DNA of 64,000 bases from Aerophototrophica crusticola (GTDB lineage Bacteria; Pseudomonadota; Alphaproteobacteria; Azospirillales; Azospirillaceae), in NCBI GenBank assembly GCA_001939945.1, contig MOEB01000002.1:62001-126000 (forward strand), written 5' to 3'. The notes below the pieces were generated by a model that was given only the letters and a program-made list of their open reading frames with translations, made no database searches and was not told where the DNA came from. Positions 49,340 through 57,952 of this stretch are shown here, one piece after another (position 1 is the first letter of the stretch; the number at the start of each line of letters is the position of its first letter). The position numbers and the translations under genes are program-made.

Positions 49340-49783
49340 TCAGCCCGCGCGGCGGCGGGTGGTGCGGGCGGAACCGCGGCCCAGGCCGATCTTCTTGGCG
49401 AATTCCGACCGCTGCGCAGCATAGTTCGGCGCGACCATGGGGTAGTCCGGCGGCAGCGCCCACTTGGCACGGTACTCGTCCGGGGTCATATTGTAGGTGG
49501 AACGGAGATGCCGCTTCAGCATCTTCAGCTTCTTCCCGTCCTCAAGGCAGACGATGTATTCGGGCGTCACCGACTTCTTGATCGGCACGGCGGGGCGCTG
49601 CGGCTCCGACTGCGTCTCCCGCGGGGTGCCCTGGAGGCCGGTGAGGGAGGTGTAGACGGTATTGATCACCTCCGGGATCTGCTGCGTCGGAAGCGAGTTC
49701 TTGCCCACATAGGCAGAGACAATCTCCGCCGTCATGCGCAGAAGCTCAGCCACCTGGAGGTCATTGGCCTGCTGGTCCGTCAT
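49340..49783 (-). CDS. mucR: MucR/Ros-family transcriptional regulator
   Basis: This 147-residue regulator has an N-terminal oligomerisation region (LLRMTAEIVSAYVGKNSLPT). The Ros/MucR zinc-finger domain follows: EYIVCLEDGKKLKMLKRHLR with one Cys and the downstream His, then NMTPDEYRAKWALPPDYPMV. MucR proteins act like H-NS, binding AT-rich DNA and controlling surface polysaccharides, motility and cell-cycle genes. The ATG at 49781-49783 fits the family length. Upstream is an AT-rich stretch where autoregulation would be expected. Confidence 0.92.
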   Translation of the reverse strand: MTDQQANDLQVAELLRMTAEIVSAYVGKNSLPTQQIPEVINTVYTSLTGLQGTPRETQSEPQRPAVPIKKSVTPEYIVCLEDGKKLKMLKRHLRSTYNMTPDEYRAKWALPPDYPMVAPNYAAQRSEFAKKIGLGRGSARTTRRRAG

Positions 49784-50364
49784 TGCAAGTACCCTGGGTG
49801 TTCGTGTGGACGTAGTCCCGCTTCGCACGGTGTCGCTTGGGCTGTCAATGAAAAATACAGCATGTCTTCCTTAGGTTTACTTATCCACACTTTCTTGCAC
49901 AAGTTGACCCGCTGAACCGGTCCTTTCCCCGCGCCGTGGCGCCTCTGTCTGACTGCACGGCTTAGACATCTGTAGTAGCCGTGTACGGGGCGACATACGC
50001 GTCGATATGGCTGAGATTACAAATTTGCAACACGGGACCCGCAGCATCCCACGCGATTGCTTGTGGCGGCCGATCCGAGTCGGGCCACGGCAATCCAGGC
50101 TCCCCTAATGCTCCCGGCCGGGAAGCGCTGGACTTGAGCTGGGTTGGGGGCTGTCAGGGACGGCTTTGGCGTGAACCTTTCCGTGCTGCCCATTCCTCAG
50201 GCGGCGGCGGGACGGAGTCTTGCCCATCTCCCCGCGGGCAGACGCGCGCCCGTGGCAGGGCGGGGCTGCGGTCCCCGGTCGCGGGGGAACTGGAATGGGG
50301 ACTGTCCATCTGATAGGGTCCCCCGCACGGACGACCCCCCAGGTTTGGGAAGAACGGAACCATC
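49784..50364. other. Long intergenic region between mucR and rpiB
   Basis: This 581-base region is the longest gene-poor stretch in the window. Its mucR-proximal part (about 49840-50040) is AT-rich for this genome and has TTATCCACA, a perfect DnaA-box match, at 49881-49889. This suits MucR autoregulation. The rpiB-proximal half is GC-rich, with no conserved frame or recognised riboswitch. No clear sigma-70 promoter for rpiB was found by eye. Confidence 0.5.
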
Positions 50365-50811
50365 ATGGCTACCGACTCGCCGCGAGAGACCATCGCCATC
50401 GCCTCCGACCATGCCGGGCTGGAGATGCGCGCCGCGCTGAAGGAAATGCTGGAGGGTGCCGGCCATACGGTGCTGGATCTGGGCACCGAAGGGCCGGCCT
50501 CGGTCGACTATCCCGATTTCGCGGACGCCGTCGCGGCGGCCGTCAAGGATGGCCGCGCCACGAAGGGCCTGTTGGTCTGCGGCACCGGCATCGGCATCAG
50601 CATCGCCGCCAACCGGCATCGGCACATCCGCGCCGCGCTCTGCCACAGCACGACGGACGCGCGCTTCTCCCGCCTGCACAACGACGCCAACGTCCTGGTC
50701 CTCGGCGCCCGCACCACGGGCATCGAGGTCGCCAAGGATTGCGCCACCATCTTCTTCGCCACCGCCTTCGAGGGTGGCCGCCATGCACGGCGGGTCGAGA
50801 AGCTCTGCTGA
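50365..50811 (+). CDS. rpiB: Ribose-5-phosphate isomerase B
   Basis: This 148-residue enzyme has [19 protein letters not shown] at the N-terminus, [16 protein letters not shown], and the active site [18 protein letters not shown] with the catalytic Cys. It ends with the [15 protein letters not shown] region. It interconverts ribose 5-phosphate and ribulose 5-phosphate in the pentose phosphate pathway. It is often found directly before glyA in alphaproteobacteria, and here the gap is 32 bases, so the two are probably co-transcribed. Confidence 0.94.
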   Translation: MATDSPRETIAIASDHAGLEMRAALKEMLEGAGHTVLDLGTEGPASVDYPDFADAVAAAVKDGRATKGLLVCGTGIGISIAANRHRHIRAALCHSTTDARFSRLHNDANVLVLGARTTGIEVAKDCATIFFATAFEGGRHARRVEKLC

Positions 50812-50843
50812 CCGGCACGCCCCGTAGTCAAGGACCGATGATC

Positions 50844-52133
50844 ATGGACATGCACCAGGGCTCCCGCTTCTTCGCCGACCGGCTTTCCGACACCGACCCG
50901 GACCTGTACCAGGCCCTGCGGCATGAGCTGCAACGTCAGCAGGACCAGATCGAGCTGATCGCGTCGGAGAACATCGTCTCCGCCGCGGTGCTGGAGGCCC
51001 AGGGCTCCGTCCTGACCAACAAGTATGCGGAAGGCTATCCCGGCAAGCGTTACTATGGCGGTTGCGAGTTCGTGGACGTGGCGGAGGCGCTGGCCATTGA
51101 TCGCGCCAAGAAGCTGTTCGGCTGCGAGTATGCCAACGTCCAGCCCCACTCCGGAGCCCAGGCCAACCAGGCCGTCTTCATGGCGCTGCTGCAGCCGGGC
51201 GACACCTTCATGGGCATGGACCTGGCGGCCGGCGGCCACCTGACCCACGGGGCCCCTGCCAACCAGTCCGGCAAGTGGTTCAAGGTCGTCTCCTACGGGG
51301 TCCGCCGCGACGACCACCGGATCGACTATGACGACGTGGCCGCCAAGGCGCGGGAGCACAAGCCGAAGCTGATCATCGCCGGCGGCTCCGCCTATCCCCG
51401 CCAGATCGACTTCGCCCGCTTCCGCCAGATCGCGGACGAGGTGGGCGCCGTGTTCATGGTGGACATGGCCCACTATGCCGGGCTGGTGGCGGCCGGGGTC
51501 TATCCCAGCCCGTTCCCCCATGCCCATGTGGTGACCACCACCACCCACAAGACCTTGCGCGGCCCCCGCGGCGGCATGATCCTGGCCAACGACCCAGACC
51601 TGGGCAAGAAGTTCAACTCCGCCGTCTTCCCAGGCCTGCAGGGCGGTCCGCTGATGCATGTGATCGCCGCCAAGGCCGTCGCCTTCGGTGAGGCGCTGCG
51701 GCCGGAGTTCAAGGCCTACGCCCAGGCGGTGGTGGACAACGCCCGCGTCCTGGCGGAGCGGCTGGTCGCCGGCGGCCTGGACATCGTTTCCGGCGGCACC
51801 GACAGCCACATCGTGCTGGTGGACCTGCGCCCGAAGAAGCTGACCGGCAAGGCCGCGGAAGCGGCGCTGGAGCATGCCGGCATGACCTGCAACAAGAACG
51901 GCGTGCCCTTCGACCCGGAGAAGCCCTTCGTCACCTCGGGCGTCCGCCTGGGCACCCCGGCGGCGACCACCCGCGGCTTCGGCACGGCGGAGTTCGCGCA
52001 GGTCGGCGACATGATCGTCGAGGTGCTGGACGCGCTGGCCGTGAGCAACGGCGACAACAGCGCGGCCGAGGGCCGGGTGCGGGCGCGGGTGCAGGAGCTG
52101 TGCCGCCGCTTCCCGATCTATCCGGGCCTGTGA
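50844..52133 (+). CDS. glyA: Serine hydroxymethyltransferase
   Basis: This 429-residue PLP enzyme has [35 protein letters not shown], and the PLP Lys in [37 protein letters not shown] lies in the C-terminal part. It converts serine and tetrahydrofolate to glycine and methylene-tetrahydrofolate. An ATG at 50838 is in frame, but AAGGA at 50830 is better spaced for 50844. The gene precedes nrdR, a common neighbour, with a hairpin between them. Confidence 0.96.
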   Translation: MDMHQGSRFFADRLSDTDPDLYQALRHELQRQQDQIELIASENIVSAAVLEAQGSVLTNKYAEGYPGKRYYGGCEFVDVAEALAIDRAKKLFGCEYANVQPHSGAQANQAVFMALLQPGDTFMGMDLAAGGHLTHGAPANQSGKWFKVVSYGVRRDDHRIDYDDVAAKAREHKPKLIIAGGSAYPRQIDFARFRQIADEVGAVFMVDMAHYAGLVAAGVYPSPFPHAHVVTTTTHKTLRGPRGGMILANDPDLGKKFNSAVFPGLQGGPLMHVIAAKAVAFGEALRPEFKAYAQAVVDNARVLAERLVAGGLDIVSGGTDSHIVLVDLRPKKLTGKAAEAALEHAGMTCNKNGVPFDPEKPFVTSGVRLGTPAATTRGFGTAEFAQVGDMIVEVLDALAVSNGDNSAAEGRVRARVQELCRRFPIYPGL

Positions 52134-52152
52134 TGACCGAGTGACTGAGCAC

Positions 52153-52179
52153 CCGCCCGCTGGGCCCACCGGCGGGCGG
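52153..52179 (+). terminator. Hairpin downstream of glyA
   Basis: An 11-bp stem (CCGCCCGCTGG/CCGGCGGGCGG, one T-G pair) with a 5-base loop lies 19 bases after the glyA stop. No U-tract follows, so partial termination at best. Confidence 0.5.
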
Positions 52180-52233
52180 CCATAAGCCGAACAACGGCAC
52201 GCCCGAACAGGGCAAGACGGGGGAGAGGGAGCG

Positions 52234-52701
52234 ATGCGGTGTCCGTTCTGTGGGAATGACGATACCCAGGTGAAGGACAGCCGTCCGACCGAGGACAACT
52301 CGGCCATCCGGCGGCGGCGTTTCTGCCCGGGCTGCGGCGCCCGTTTCACGACGTTCGAGCGGGTCCAGCTCCGCGAGCTGACCGTGGTGAAGAGCGGCGG
52401 CGCGCGGGAGCCTTTCGACCGGGAGAAGCTGCTGCGCTCCATGCGGATCGCGCTACGCAAGCGCCCGGTGGACGCGGACCGCATCGACCGGGTGGTCAAC
52501 TCCATCGTCCGCCAGCTCGAATCGTCGGGGGAGACGGAAATCCCCTCCACCCAGATCGGTGAGATGGTGATGCAGAGCCTGGGCACCTTGGACAAGGTCG
52601 CCTACATCCGCTACGCCTCCGTCTACAAGGACTTCCGCGAGGTGGCGGACTTCAACCAGTTCGTGGAGACGCTGAAGACCGACGCGGCCGACGCGGGTTG
52701 A
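52234..52701 (+). CDS. nrdR: Transcriptional repressor NrdR
   Basis: This 155-residue regulator has an N-terminal zinc ribbon ([20 protein letters not shown] and [16 protein letters not shown]) and an ATP-cone domain from about residue 49 ([20 protein letters not shown]). It senses dATP/ATP and represses ribonucleotide reductase genes by binding NrdR boxes. No nrd gene lies in the window. A strong ribosome site (GGGAGAGGGAG) precedes the ATG. The order glyA-nrdR-ribD is common in proteobacteria. Confidence 0.96.
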   Translation: MRCPFCGNDDTQVKDSRPTEDNSAIRRRRFCPGCGARFTTFERVQLRELTVVKSGGAREPFDREKLLRSMRIALRKRPVDADRIDRVVNSIVRQLESSGETEIPSTQIGEMVMQSLGTLDKVAYIRYASVYKDFREVADFNQFVETLKTDAADAG

Positions 52702-52733
52702 CCGCCGGGCAGCGCAGGAGAGGCCGGTAAGCC

Positions 52734-53855
52734 ATGTCGGGGTCGCCCTTCACGGCGGCGGACCATGCCCACATGGCCGCCGCCCTGTCCTTGGCGGAGC
52801 GCGGGTTGGGCCGGGTCTGGCCGAACCCCAGCGTCGGCTGCGTCATCGTCCGGGATGGCCAAGTGGTGGGCCGCGGCGCCACTGCCCCCGGCGGCCGCCC
52901 CCATGGGGAGACGGAGGCGCTGCGCATGGCGGGGGACCTCGCCCGCGGCGCCACGGCCTATGTCAGCCTGGAACCCTGCAACCACCACGGCAAGACCCCT
53001 CCCTGCACGGAGGCGCTGCTGGCGGCCGGCATCGCCCGCGCCGTCATCGCCTGTGAGGACCCGGACCCCCGCGTCATGGGCGGCGGCATCCGCCGGCTGC
53101 GGGAGGGCGGGGTGCAGGTGGACGTCGGCCTGCTGAAGGCGGAGGCCGAGGCCTTGAACGAGGGCTTCTTCCTGCGCCTGCGGGAGAAACGACCGCTGGT
53201 CACCCTGAAGCTCGCCACCTCCCTCGACGGCCGCATCGCCACCCGCTCCGGCGAGAGCAAGTGGATCACGGGGGAGACGGCCCGAGCCTGGGGGCATGCC
53301 ATCCGCACCCGGCATGACGCCGTGATGGTCGGCAGCGGCACCGCCCTGGCGGACGACCCGGAACTGACCGTCCGCCTGCCGGGGCTGGAGGGCCGCAAAC
53401 CCGTGCGCGTGGTGGTGGACAGCCGGCTGCGCCTACCCCTGACCAGCCGCCTCGTCCGCACCGCAGACCGCGCCCCCACCTGGGTCGTGACCCAGAAGGG
53501 CGGCACAGACGCCACCCGCGCCCGCGCCTTCACGGAGTGCGGGGTGGAGCTGCTGGAGGTGCCGGCCGGACCCCAGGGTGAGATGCCCATCGCCGCCGTG
53601 CTGGAGGCCCTGGCCGCCAGGGGCCTGACCCGCGTCATGGTGGAGGGCGGCGCCCGCCTCGCCGCGTCCCTAGTGCGCGCCGGCCTCGTGGACCGGGTGG
53701 AATGGTTCCGTGCCGGCCTGCTCCTGGGCGGCGACGGCCTCCCCGCCACCATGCCCTTCGGCCTGACCGCCCTGGCTGACGCCCCGCGGTTCGAGCGGGT
53801 GAGCGTCCGGCAGGCGGGGGAGGATGTGTTGGAGTCATACCGTAGGTCGGGGTGA
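52734..53855 (+). CDS. ribD: Bifunctional riboflavin deaminase/reductase RibD
   Basis: This 373-residue enzyme has a deaminase domain with zinc motif RPHGETEALR (HGE in place of the usual HAE) and SLEPCNHHGKTPPC. A reductase domain follows from about residue 150 (TLKLATSLDGRIATRSGESK, VMVGSGTALADDP, VMVEGGARLAASLV). It performs the second and third steps of riboflavin synthesis. The last four codons and the stop are contributed by a REP sequence (GTAGGTCGGGGTGA), so the native end may have been replaced. Deaminase and reductase motifs are complete, so function should be kept. Confidence 0.94.
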   Translation: MSGSPFTAADHAHMAAALSLAERGLGRVWPNPSVGCVIVRDGQVVGRGATAPGGRPHGETEALRMAGDLARGATAYVSLEPCNHHGKTPPCTEALLAAGIARAVIACEDPDPRVMGGGIRRLREGGVQVDVGLLKAEAEALNEGFFLRLREKRPLVTLKLATSLDGRIATRSGESKWITGETARAWGHAIRTRHDAVMVGSGTALADDPELTVRLPGLEGRKPVRVVVDSRLRLPLTSRLVRTADRAPTWVVTQKGGTDATRARAFTECGVELLEVPAGPQGEMPIAAVLEALAARGLTRVMVEGGARLAASLVRAGLVDRVEWFRAGLLLGGDGLPATMPFGLTALADAPRFERVSVRQAGEDVLESYRRSG

Positions 53856-53927
53856 CCAACGGGAACCCCGACATGCTACGGGCGTGGTGAGTGCTGTCGG
53901 GGTTCGCATGCGCTCACCCCGACCTAC
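53842..53927. repeat. REPIN-type paired palindrome, copy 3, overlapping the end of ribD
   Basis: The left half is GTAG followed by GTCGGGGT, an 11-base loop and ACCCCGAC. The right half is GTCGGGGT, a 12-base loop, ACCCCGAC and CTAC. The right half loop (TCGCATGCGCTC) is the same as in copy 1. The ribD stop codon lies at 53853-53855, inside the left hairpin. Confidence 0.78.
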
Positions 53928-54004
53928 GGCATCCGGCCCGTCATGCGCCCCGCGCAAAGGAATAGCGCTCGCAGAATCGGGGCGTCGGCCCTAGGTTACG
54001 GGGC

Positions 54005-54595
54005 ATGTTCACAGGGATCATCACCGACGTCGGCCGCGTCCTCGGGATCGAGCGCCGTGGCGACACCCGCCTGACCATCGGGACCGCCTTTGACATGGAG
54101 GCGGTAGCCCTGGGTGCGTCCATCGCCAACAACGGGGTCTGCCTCACAGTCGTGGAGAAGGGCCCTGGCTGGTTCACGGTCGATGCGTCGGCGGAGACTC
54201 TCTCCAAGACCACGCTGGGCCGCTGGCAGGTGGGCACGCCGGTGAACTTGGAGCGCTCCTTGCGCCTGGGTGACGAGCTGGGTGGGCACTTGGTCTATGG
54301 CCATGTGGACGGTGTGATCGAGGTGCTGGACGTGCGGCCGGAGGGGGACAGCCACCGCTGGACCTTCCGCGTGCCGGAATCGCTGGCCCGCTACGTGGCG
54401 CCCAAGGGCTCCGTCGCCCTGGACGGCGTGTCGCTGACGGTGAACGAGGTGGACGGGGCGACCTTCGGGGTCAACATCATCCCCCACACCAGCCAGCACA
54501 CCACCTTCGGCAACCTGAAGCCGGGGGATCTGATGAATTTCGAGGTGGACATGCTCGCCCGCTACGTGGCCCGCCTCGTGGGGAAGGACCAGTGA
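54005..54595 (+). CDS. ribE: Riboflavin synthase alpha subunit
   Basis: This 196-residue enzyme consists of two lumazine-binding repeats. It opens with MFTGIITDVGRV and has IANNGVCLTVVEKG in the first repeat and KGSVALDGVSLTVNEVDGAT in the second. GGHLVYGHVDGV and NIIPHTSQHTTFGN complete the repeats. It dismutates two lumazines to riboflavin. Its stop overlaps a GTG of the next frame (GTGA), so ribBX is tightly linked. Confidence 0.95.
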   Translation: MFTGIITDVGRVLGIERRGDTRLTIGTAFDMEAVALGASIANNGVCLTVVEKGPGWFTVDASAETLSKTTLGRWQVGTPVNLERSLRLGDELGGHLVYGHVDGVIEVLDVRPEGDSHRWTFRVPESLARYVAPKGSVALDGVSLTVNEVDGATFGVNIIPHTSQHTTFGNLKPGDLMNFEVDMLARYVARLVGKDQ

Positions 54596-54597
54596 CC

Positions 54598-55758
54598 ATG
54601 GCCGCCGACGACACCCGCCTGCCCGCGGAGGACCGCCCCGTGCTCAGCTCTGCCGAGGAGTTGATCGAGGAGGCGCGCCAGGGCCGCATGTTTATCCTGG
54701 TGGATGACGAGGACCGGGAGAATGAGGGCGACCTGGTCATCCCCGCCCAGATGGCCACGCCGGAAGCCATCAACTTCATGGCCAAGTACGGCCGCGGCCT
54801 GATCTGCCTAGCCATGGACAGCCGCCAGATCGAGCGGCTGCGCCTGCCCCTGATGGCGCAGCAGAACGGCACCCGCCACCAGACCGCCTTCACCGTCTCC
54901 ATCGAGGCGCGCACCGGCGTGACCACCGGCATCAGCGCCGCTGACCGGGCCCGCACCATCCAGGTGGCCATCGACCCGCAGACGGACAGCCGGGACATCG
55001 TCACCCCCGGCCACGTCTTCCCCCTGCTTGCCCGCGACGGCGGCGTGCTGGAGCGCGCCGGCCACACCGAGGCCTCGGTGGACTTTTCCCGGCTCGCCGG
55101 GCTGAGCCCCGCCGGCGTGATCTGCGAGATCATGAACGACGACGGCACCATGGCCCGCCTGCCGGACCTGGTGAAATTCGCCCAGCTCCATGGGCTGAAG
55201 ATCGGCACCATCGCCGACCTGATCGCCTATCGCCGCCGCACCGAGACGCTTGTGGAGCGCAGCTACCGCCGGGTGCTGGACAGCCATTTCGGCGGCCGGT
55301 TCGAGATGGTTATCTACCGCAACCGCATCAGCGGGGCGGAGCATGTGGCCCTGGTGAAGGGCGACGTCTCGGCCCCCGGCCCGGTGGCCGTGCGCATGCA
55401 CGCGCTCGACATCGTCAAGGACCTGCTGGGCGACCGTGGCCGTGGCCCCGGCGGCGACCTGAAGGCGGCCATGGACATGATCGCGGCGGAGGGCAGGGGA
55501 GTCATCGTCCTGCTGCGCGATGCCCAGCCCTTCTCCCTGTCTGACCGGCTGCGCGCCCTGGACACGGGCGGCACGCCCCCGTCGGGGGAACTGCGCGACT
55601 ATGGCGTCGGCGCGCAGATCCTGAACGATCTGGGCGTGAAGGAAATGGTGCTGCTGACCAACACGCGGAAGACCGTCGTGGGCCTGGAAGGCTATGGCTT
55701 GACCATCGTCGGCCAGCGGTCCATACCCACCGCCCCGCACGGGTCGGGCGAAGACTGA
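54598..55758 (+). CDS. ribBX: 3,4-dihydroxy-2-butanone-4-phosphate synthase fused to a degenerate GTP cyclohydrolase II-like domain (RibBX)
   Basis: This 386-residue protein has an intact RibB domain (FILVDDEDRENEGDLVIPAQ, RTGVTTGISAADRA, TPGHVFPLLARDGG, RAGHTEASVDFSRLAGLSP). The C-terminal half follows RibA in fold (DYGVGAQILNDLGVKEMVLL) but lacks the zinc cysteines: the region reads RMHALDIVKDLLGDRG, with no Cys where GTP cyclohydrolase II has three. Such RibBX proteins are known in Proteobacteria, where the RibA-like domain is inactive. So a separate RibA must exist elsewhere. A GTG two codons upstream is an alternative start. Confidence 0.9.
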   Translation: MAADDTRLPAEDRPVLSSAEELIEEARQGRMFILVDDEDRENEGDLVIPAQMATPEAINFMAKYGRGLICLAMDSRQIERLRLPLMAQQNGTRHQTAFTVSIEARTGVTTGISAADRARTIQVAIDPQTDSRDIVTPGHVFPLLARDGGVLERAGHTEASVDFSRLAGLSPAGVICEIMNDDGTMARLPDLVKFAQLHGLKIGTIADLIAYRRRTETLVERSYRRVLDSHFGGRFEMVIYRNRISGAEHVALVKGDVSAPGPVAVRMHALDIVKDLLGDRGRGPGGDLKAAMDMIAAEGRGVIVLLRDAQPFSLSDRLRALDTGGTPPSGELRDYGVGAQILNDLGVKEMVLLTNTRKTVVGLEGYGLTIVGQRSIPTAPHGSGED

Positions 55759-55776
55759 GGTAGAGGGGGCAAGGCC

Positions 55777-56241
55777 ATGGCGGACTCTCCGCACATCATG
55801 ATCGTCGAGGCGCGGTTCTATGAGGACATCGCCGACGAACTCCTGAAGGGTGCAAAGGCTGAGCTGGACCAGGCCGGCGCCACCTATGAGGTGTTCAGCG
55901 TCCCCGGCGCGCTGGAAATCCCCGCCGCCATCCAGTTTGCCGTCCGCTCCATGGACTTCTACTCCGGCCGTCGCCGCTTCGATGGCTATGTGGCCTTGGG
56001 CACCGTGATCCGGGGTGAGACCACCCATTACGAGACCGTGTGCAACGAGAGCGCCCGTGGCCTGCAGGACCTTGCCCTGCGCTACACCCTGGCCATCGGC
56101 AACGGCATCCTGACGGTAGAGAATGACGAGCAGGCCTGGACCCGGGCCTATGTGCATAAGAAGAACAAGGGCGGGGGCGCTGCCCGCGCCTGCCTTGACA
56201 TGATCGAGCTGAAGCGCCAGTTCCGCCTTTACTCCCGCTGA
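55777..56241 (+). CDS. ribH: 6,7-dimethyl-8-ribityllumazine synthase
   Basis: This 154-residue enzyme has IMIVEARFYEDIADELLKGA, VPGALEIPAAIQFA and YVALGTVIRGETTHYETVCN, the ligand-binding loop of lumazine synthase. NGILTVENDEQAWTRA and the conserved C-terminus follow. It joins the RibB product to the ribityl pyrimidine. It lies 18 bases after ribBX and 36 bases before nusB, as in many alphaproteobacteria. Confidence 0.95.
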   Translation: MADSPHIMIVEARFYEDIADELLKGAKAELDQAGATYEVFSVPGALEIPAAIQFAVRSMDFYSGRRRFDGYVALGTVIRGETTHYETVCNESARGLQDLALRYTLAIGNGILTVENDEQAWTRAYVHKKNKGGGAARACLDMIELKRQFRLYSR

Positions 56242-56277
56242 GCCAGCCCCCCACGTCCGTCCCAAGGTCTCCTGCCC

Positions 56278-56832
56278 ATGCCGCCCCGCGCCAAGAAGAG
56301 TGTCGCCGCCCCCCAGAAGGAGGCGTCGCCGCCCAAGATCAAGCCGACCGGCTCGGCCAAGGCCCGGCGCAGCGCGGCTCGGCTCGCGGCGGTCCAGGCC
56401 CTGTACCAGATCGACCTGGCCGGCACCTCAAGCGAGCAGGTGATCGGGGAGTTCTTGCGCCACCGCATTGGGCAGGAGCAGGACGGGCAGGATTTGGTGA
56501 CCGCCGACCTGGAACTGTTCGCCGCCATTGTCCGCGGCGTCCAGCTTCGCGGCGCGGACGTGGACCAGATGCTCACCGGCAGCCTGTCCGGCCAATGGTC
56601 CCTGGACCGGCTTGAGCTGTTGCTCAAGGAAATCCTGCGCGCCGGGGTGTGGGAACTGATCGGCAACCCGACCGTGGCGCCGCACATCGTCATCAACGAC
56701 TATATCGACGTCACCCACGCCTTCTTCTCCGGCAAGGAGCCGGGGATGGTGAACGGTGTGCTGGACCGCCTGGCCCGGACCCTGCGTCCCGAGGAGATGC
56801 AGCCCCGGCAGGCCGGCGGCAGCCGGGCGTGA
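56278..56832 (+). CDS. nusB: Transcription antitermination factor NusB
   Basis: This 184-residue protein has a lysine-rich N-terminal extension (PRAKKSVAAPQKEASPPKIK). The NusB fold follows: RRSAARLAAVQALYQIDLAG, DRLELLLKEILRAGVWELIG and IVINDYIDVTHAFFSGKEPG. With NusE (S10) it binds boxA in rRNA leaders and holds RNA polymerase in an antiterminated form. The stop overlaps the thiL GTG (GTGA). Confidence 0.94.
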   Translation: MPPRAKKSVAAPQKEASPPKIKPTGSAKARRSAARLAAVQALYQIDLAGTSSEQVIGEFLRHRIGQEQDGQDLVTADLELFAAIVRGVQLRGADVDQMLTGSLSGQWSLDRLELLLKEILRAGVWELIGNPTVAPHIVINDYIDVTHAFFSGKEPGMVNGVLDRLARTLRPEEMQPRQAGGSRA

Positions 56833-57836
56833 GCGGCCCCGGCCCCTCGGCCCCCGCCGGCTTGGGGGAGTTCGGCCGGATCGAGCGTTACCTGCGCCCA
56901 TTGGCGGCCGGGTTCCCTGGCGCCCTGGGGCTGAATGACGACGCGGCTCTGGTGGACGTGCCGCTGGGGCACCAGCTGGTCGTCACCACCGATGCCATGG
57001 TGGCGGGCGTCCATTTCCTTCCCTCCGACCCGCCGGCCGACATCGCGCACAAGCTGCTGGCCGTGAACCTGTCCGACCTGGCGGCCAAGGGGGCGACCCC
57101 GCTGGCCTACAGCCTGGTCACCGGGCTGCCAAAGGACACGCCCGACAGTTGGCTGGCCGCCTTCGCCGCGGGGCTGGGGGAGGGGCAGGCCCGCTGGGGC
57201 ATCCACCTGGCCGGCGGCGACTCCGTTTCCACCGCCGGCCCCATGAACCTCACCATCAGCGCGTTGGGCCTGGTTCCCACGGGCCGGATGGTGCGGCGGG
57301 CCGGGGCCCGGCCCGGTGACCTGGTGTTCGTCAGCGGCTGCATCGGTGACGGTGTGCTGGGGCTGATGCTGGCGCTCGGCACCCTGGAGCGCCCCGACAG
57401 CGTCGGTGGCGGGGATTACCTGCTCTCCCGCCTGCGCCGGCCCGAGCCGCGCCTTCCCCTGGCGCCGGTGCTCCTCGCCCATGCAAGCGCCGCGGCTGAC
57501 GTGTCGGACGGCCTCGTGGCCGACGTGGGCCACATCGCAAGTGCCAGCGGCGTGCGGGTGGTGATCGACTCGGCCACCGTCCCCGTATCGGATCCCGCGC
57601 TGGGACTGTTGGCTGAGTGGCCGGGCCTGCTGGCAGAGATGCTGACCGGTGGGGACGATTATGAGGTGGTGTTCACCGCCCCCGCCGACCATCGGAACGC
57701 CATCCTGGCCGCGGCAGCCTCGGCCGGTGTCCCCGTCACCGCCATCGGCCGGGTTGAGGTGGGGGAGGGCGTGTCGGTGCTGGACCGGGCGGGGCAGCCG
57801 TTGTCCTTGGGCAAGAGCGGCTGGCAACATTTCTGA
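56829..57836 (+). CDS. thiL: Thiamine-monophosphate kinase
   Basis: This 335-residue kinase has GEFGRIERYLRPLAAGFPGA, LNDDAALVDV, VTTDAMVAGVHFLPSDPPAD and AAKGATPLAYSLVTGLP, the metal- and phosphate-binding motifs of ThiL. HLAGGDSVSTAGPMNLTISA and DVSDGLVADVGHIASAS complete it. It makes thiamine diphosphate from thiamine monophosphate and ATP. The GTG start at 56829 overlaps the nusB stop. No TPP riboswitch precedes it, as expected inside an operon. Confidence 0.93.
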   Translation: MSGPGPSAPAGLGEFGRIERYLRPLAAGFPGALGLNDDAALVDVPLGHQLVVTTDAMVAGVHFLPSDPPADIAHKLLAVNLSDLAAKGATPLAYSLVTGLPKDTPDSWLAAFAAGLGEGQARWGIHLAGGDSVSTAGPMNLTISALGLVPTGRMVRRAGARPGDLVFVSGCIGDGVLGLMLALGTLERPDSVGGGDYLLSRLRRPEPRLPLAPVLLAHASAAADVSDGLVADVGHIASASGVRVVIDSATVPVSDPALGLLAEWPGLLAEMLTGGDDYEVVFTAPADHRNAILAAAASAGVPVTAIGRVEVGEGVSVLDRAGQPLSLGKSGWQHF

Positions 57837-57952
57837 ACCGCCGTAAGGCCCAGCCCATGCCGCATGGTTGACACGAGCCCGTGGAGGAATCAGGTCGCCG
57901 CCTCTACCCCTTTGGCGTAAGGTGGCGTCCGTTGCCGTGGTGCCGTGGACCC

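Noticed and set aside
49881-49889. Chromosomal origin around the DnaA box
   Set aside because: Only one box is seen, with no dnaA, parAB, hemE or gidA nearby.
50220-52133. 637-codon frame that would fuse an extra domain to GlyA
   Set aside because: The N-terminal 200 residues are a shifted reading of rpiB and its leader; GlyA starts at a normal ATG with AAGGA.
52734-53855. RibD deaminase inactivated by HGE in place of HAE
   Set aside because: The zinc ligands (His and both Cys) and the catalytic Glu remain; only the small middle residue differs.
52700-57000. FMN or TPP riboswitch in front of riboflavin or thiamine genes
   Set aside because: The spacers before ribD, ribE and thiL are too short or lack the conserved riboswitch segments.
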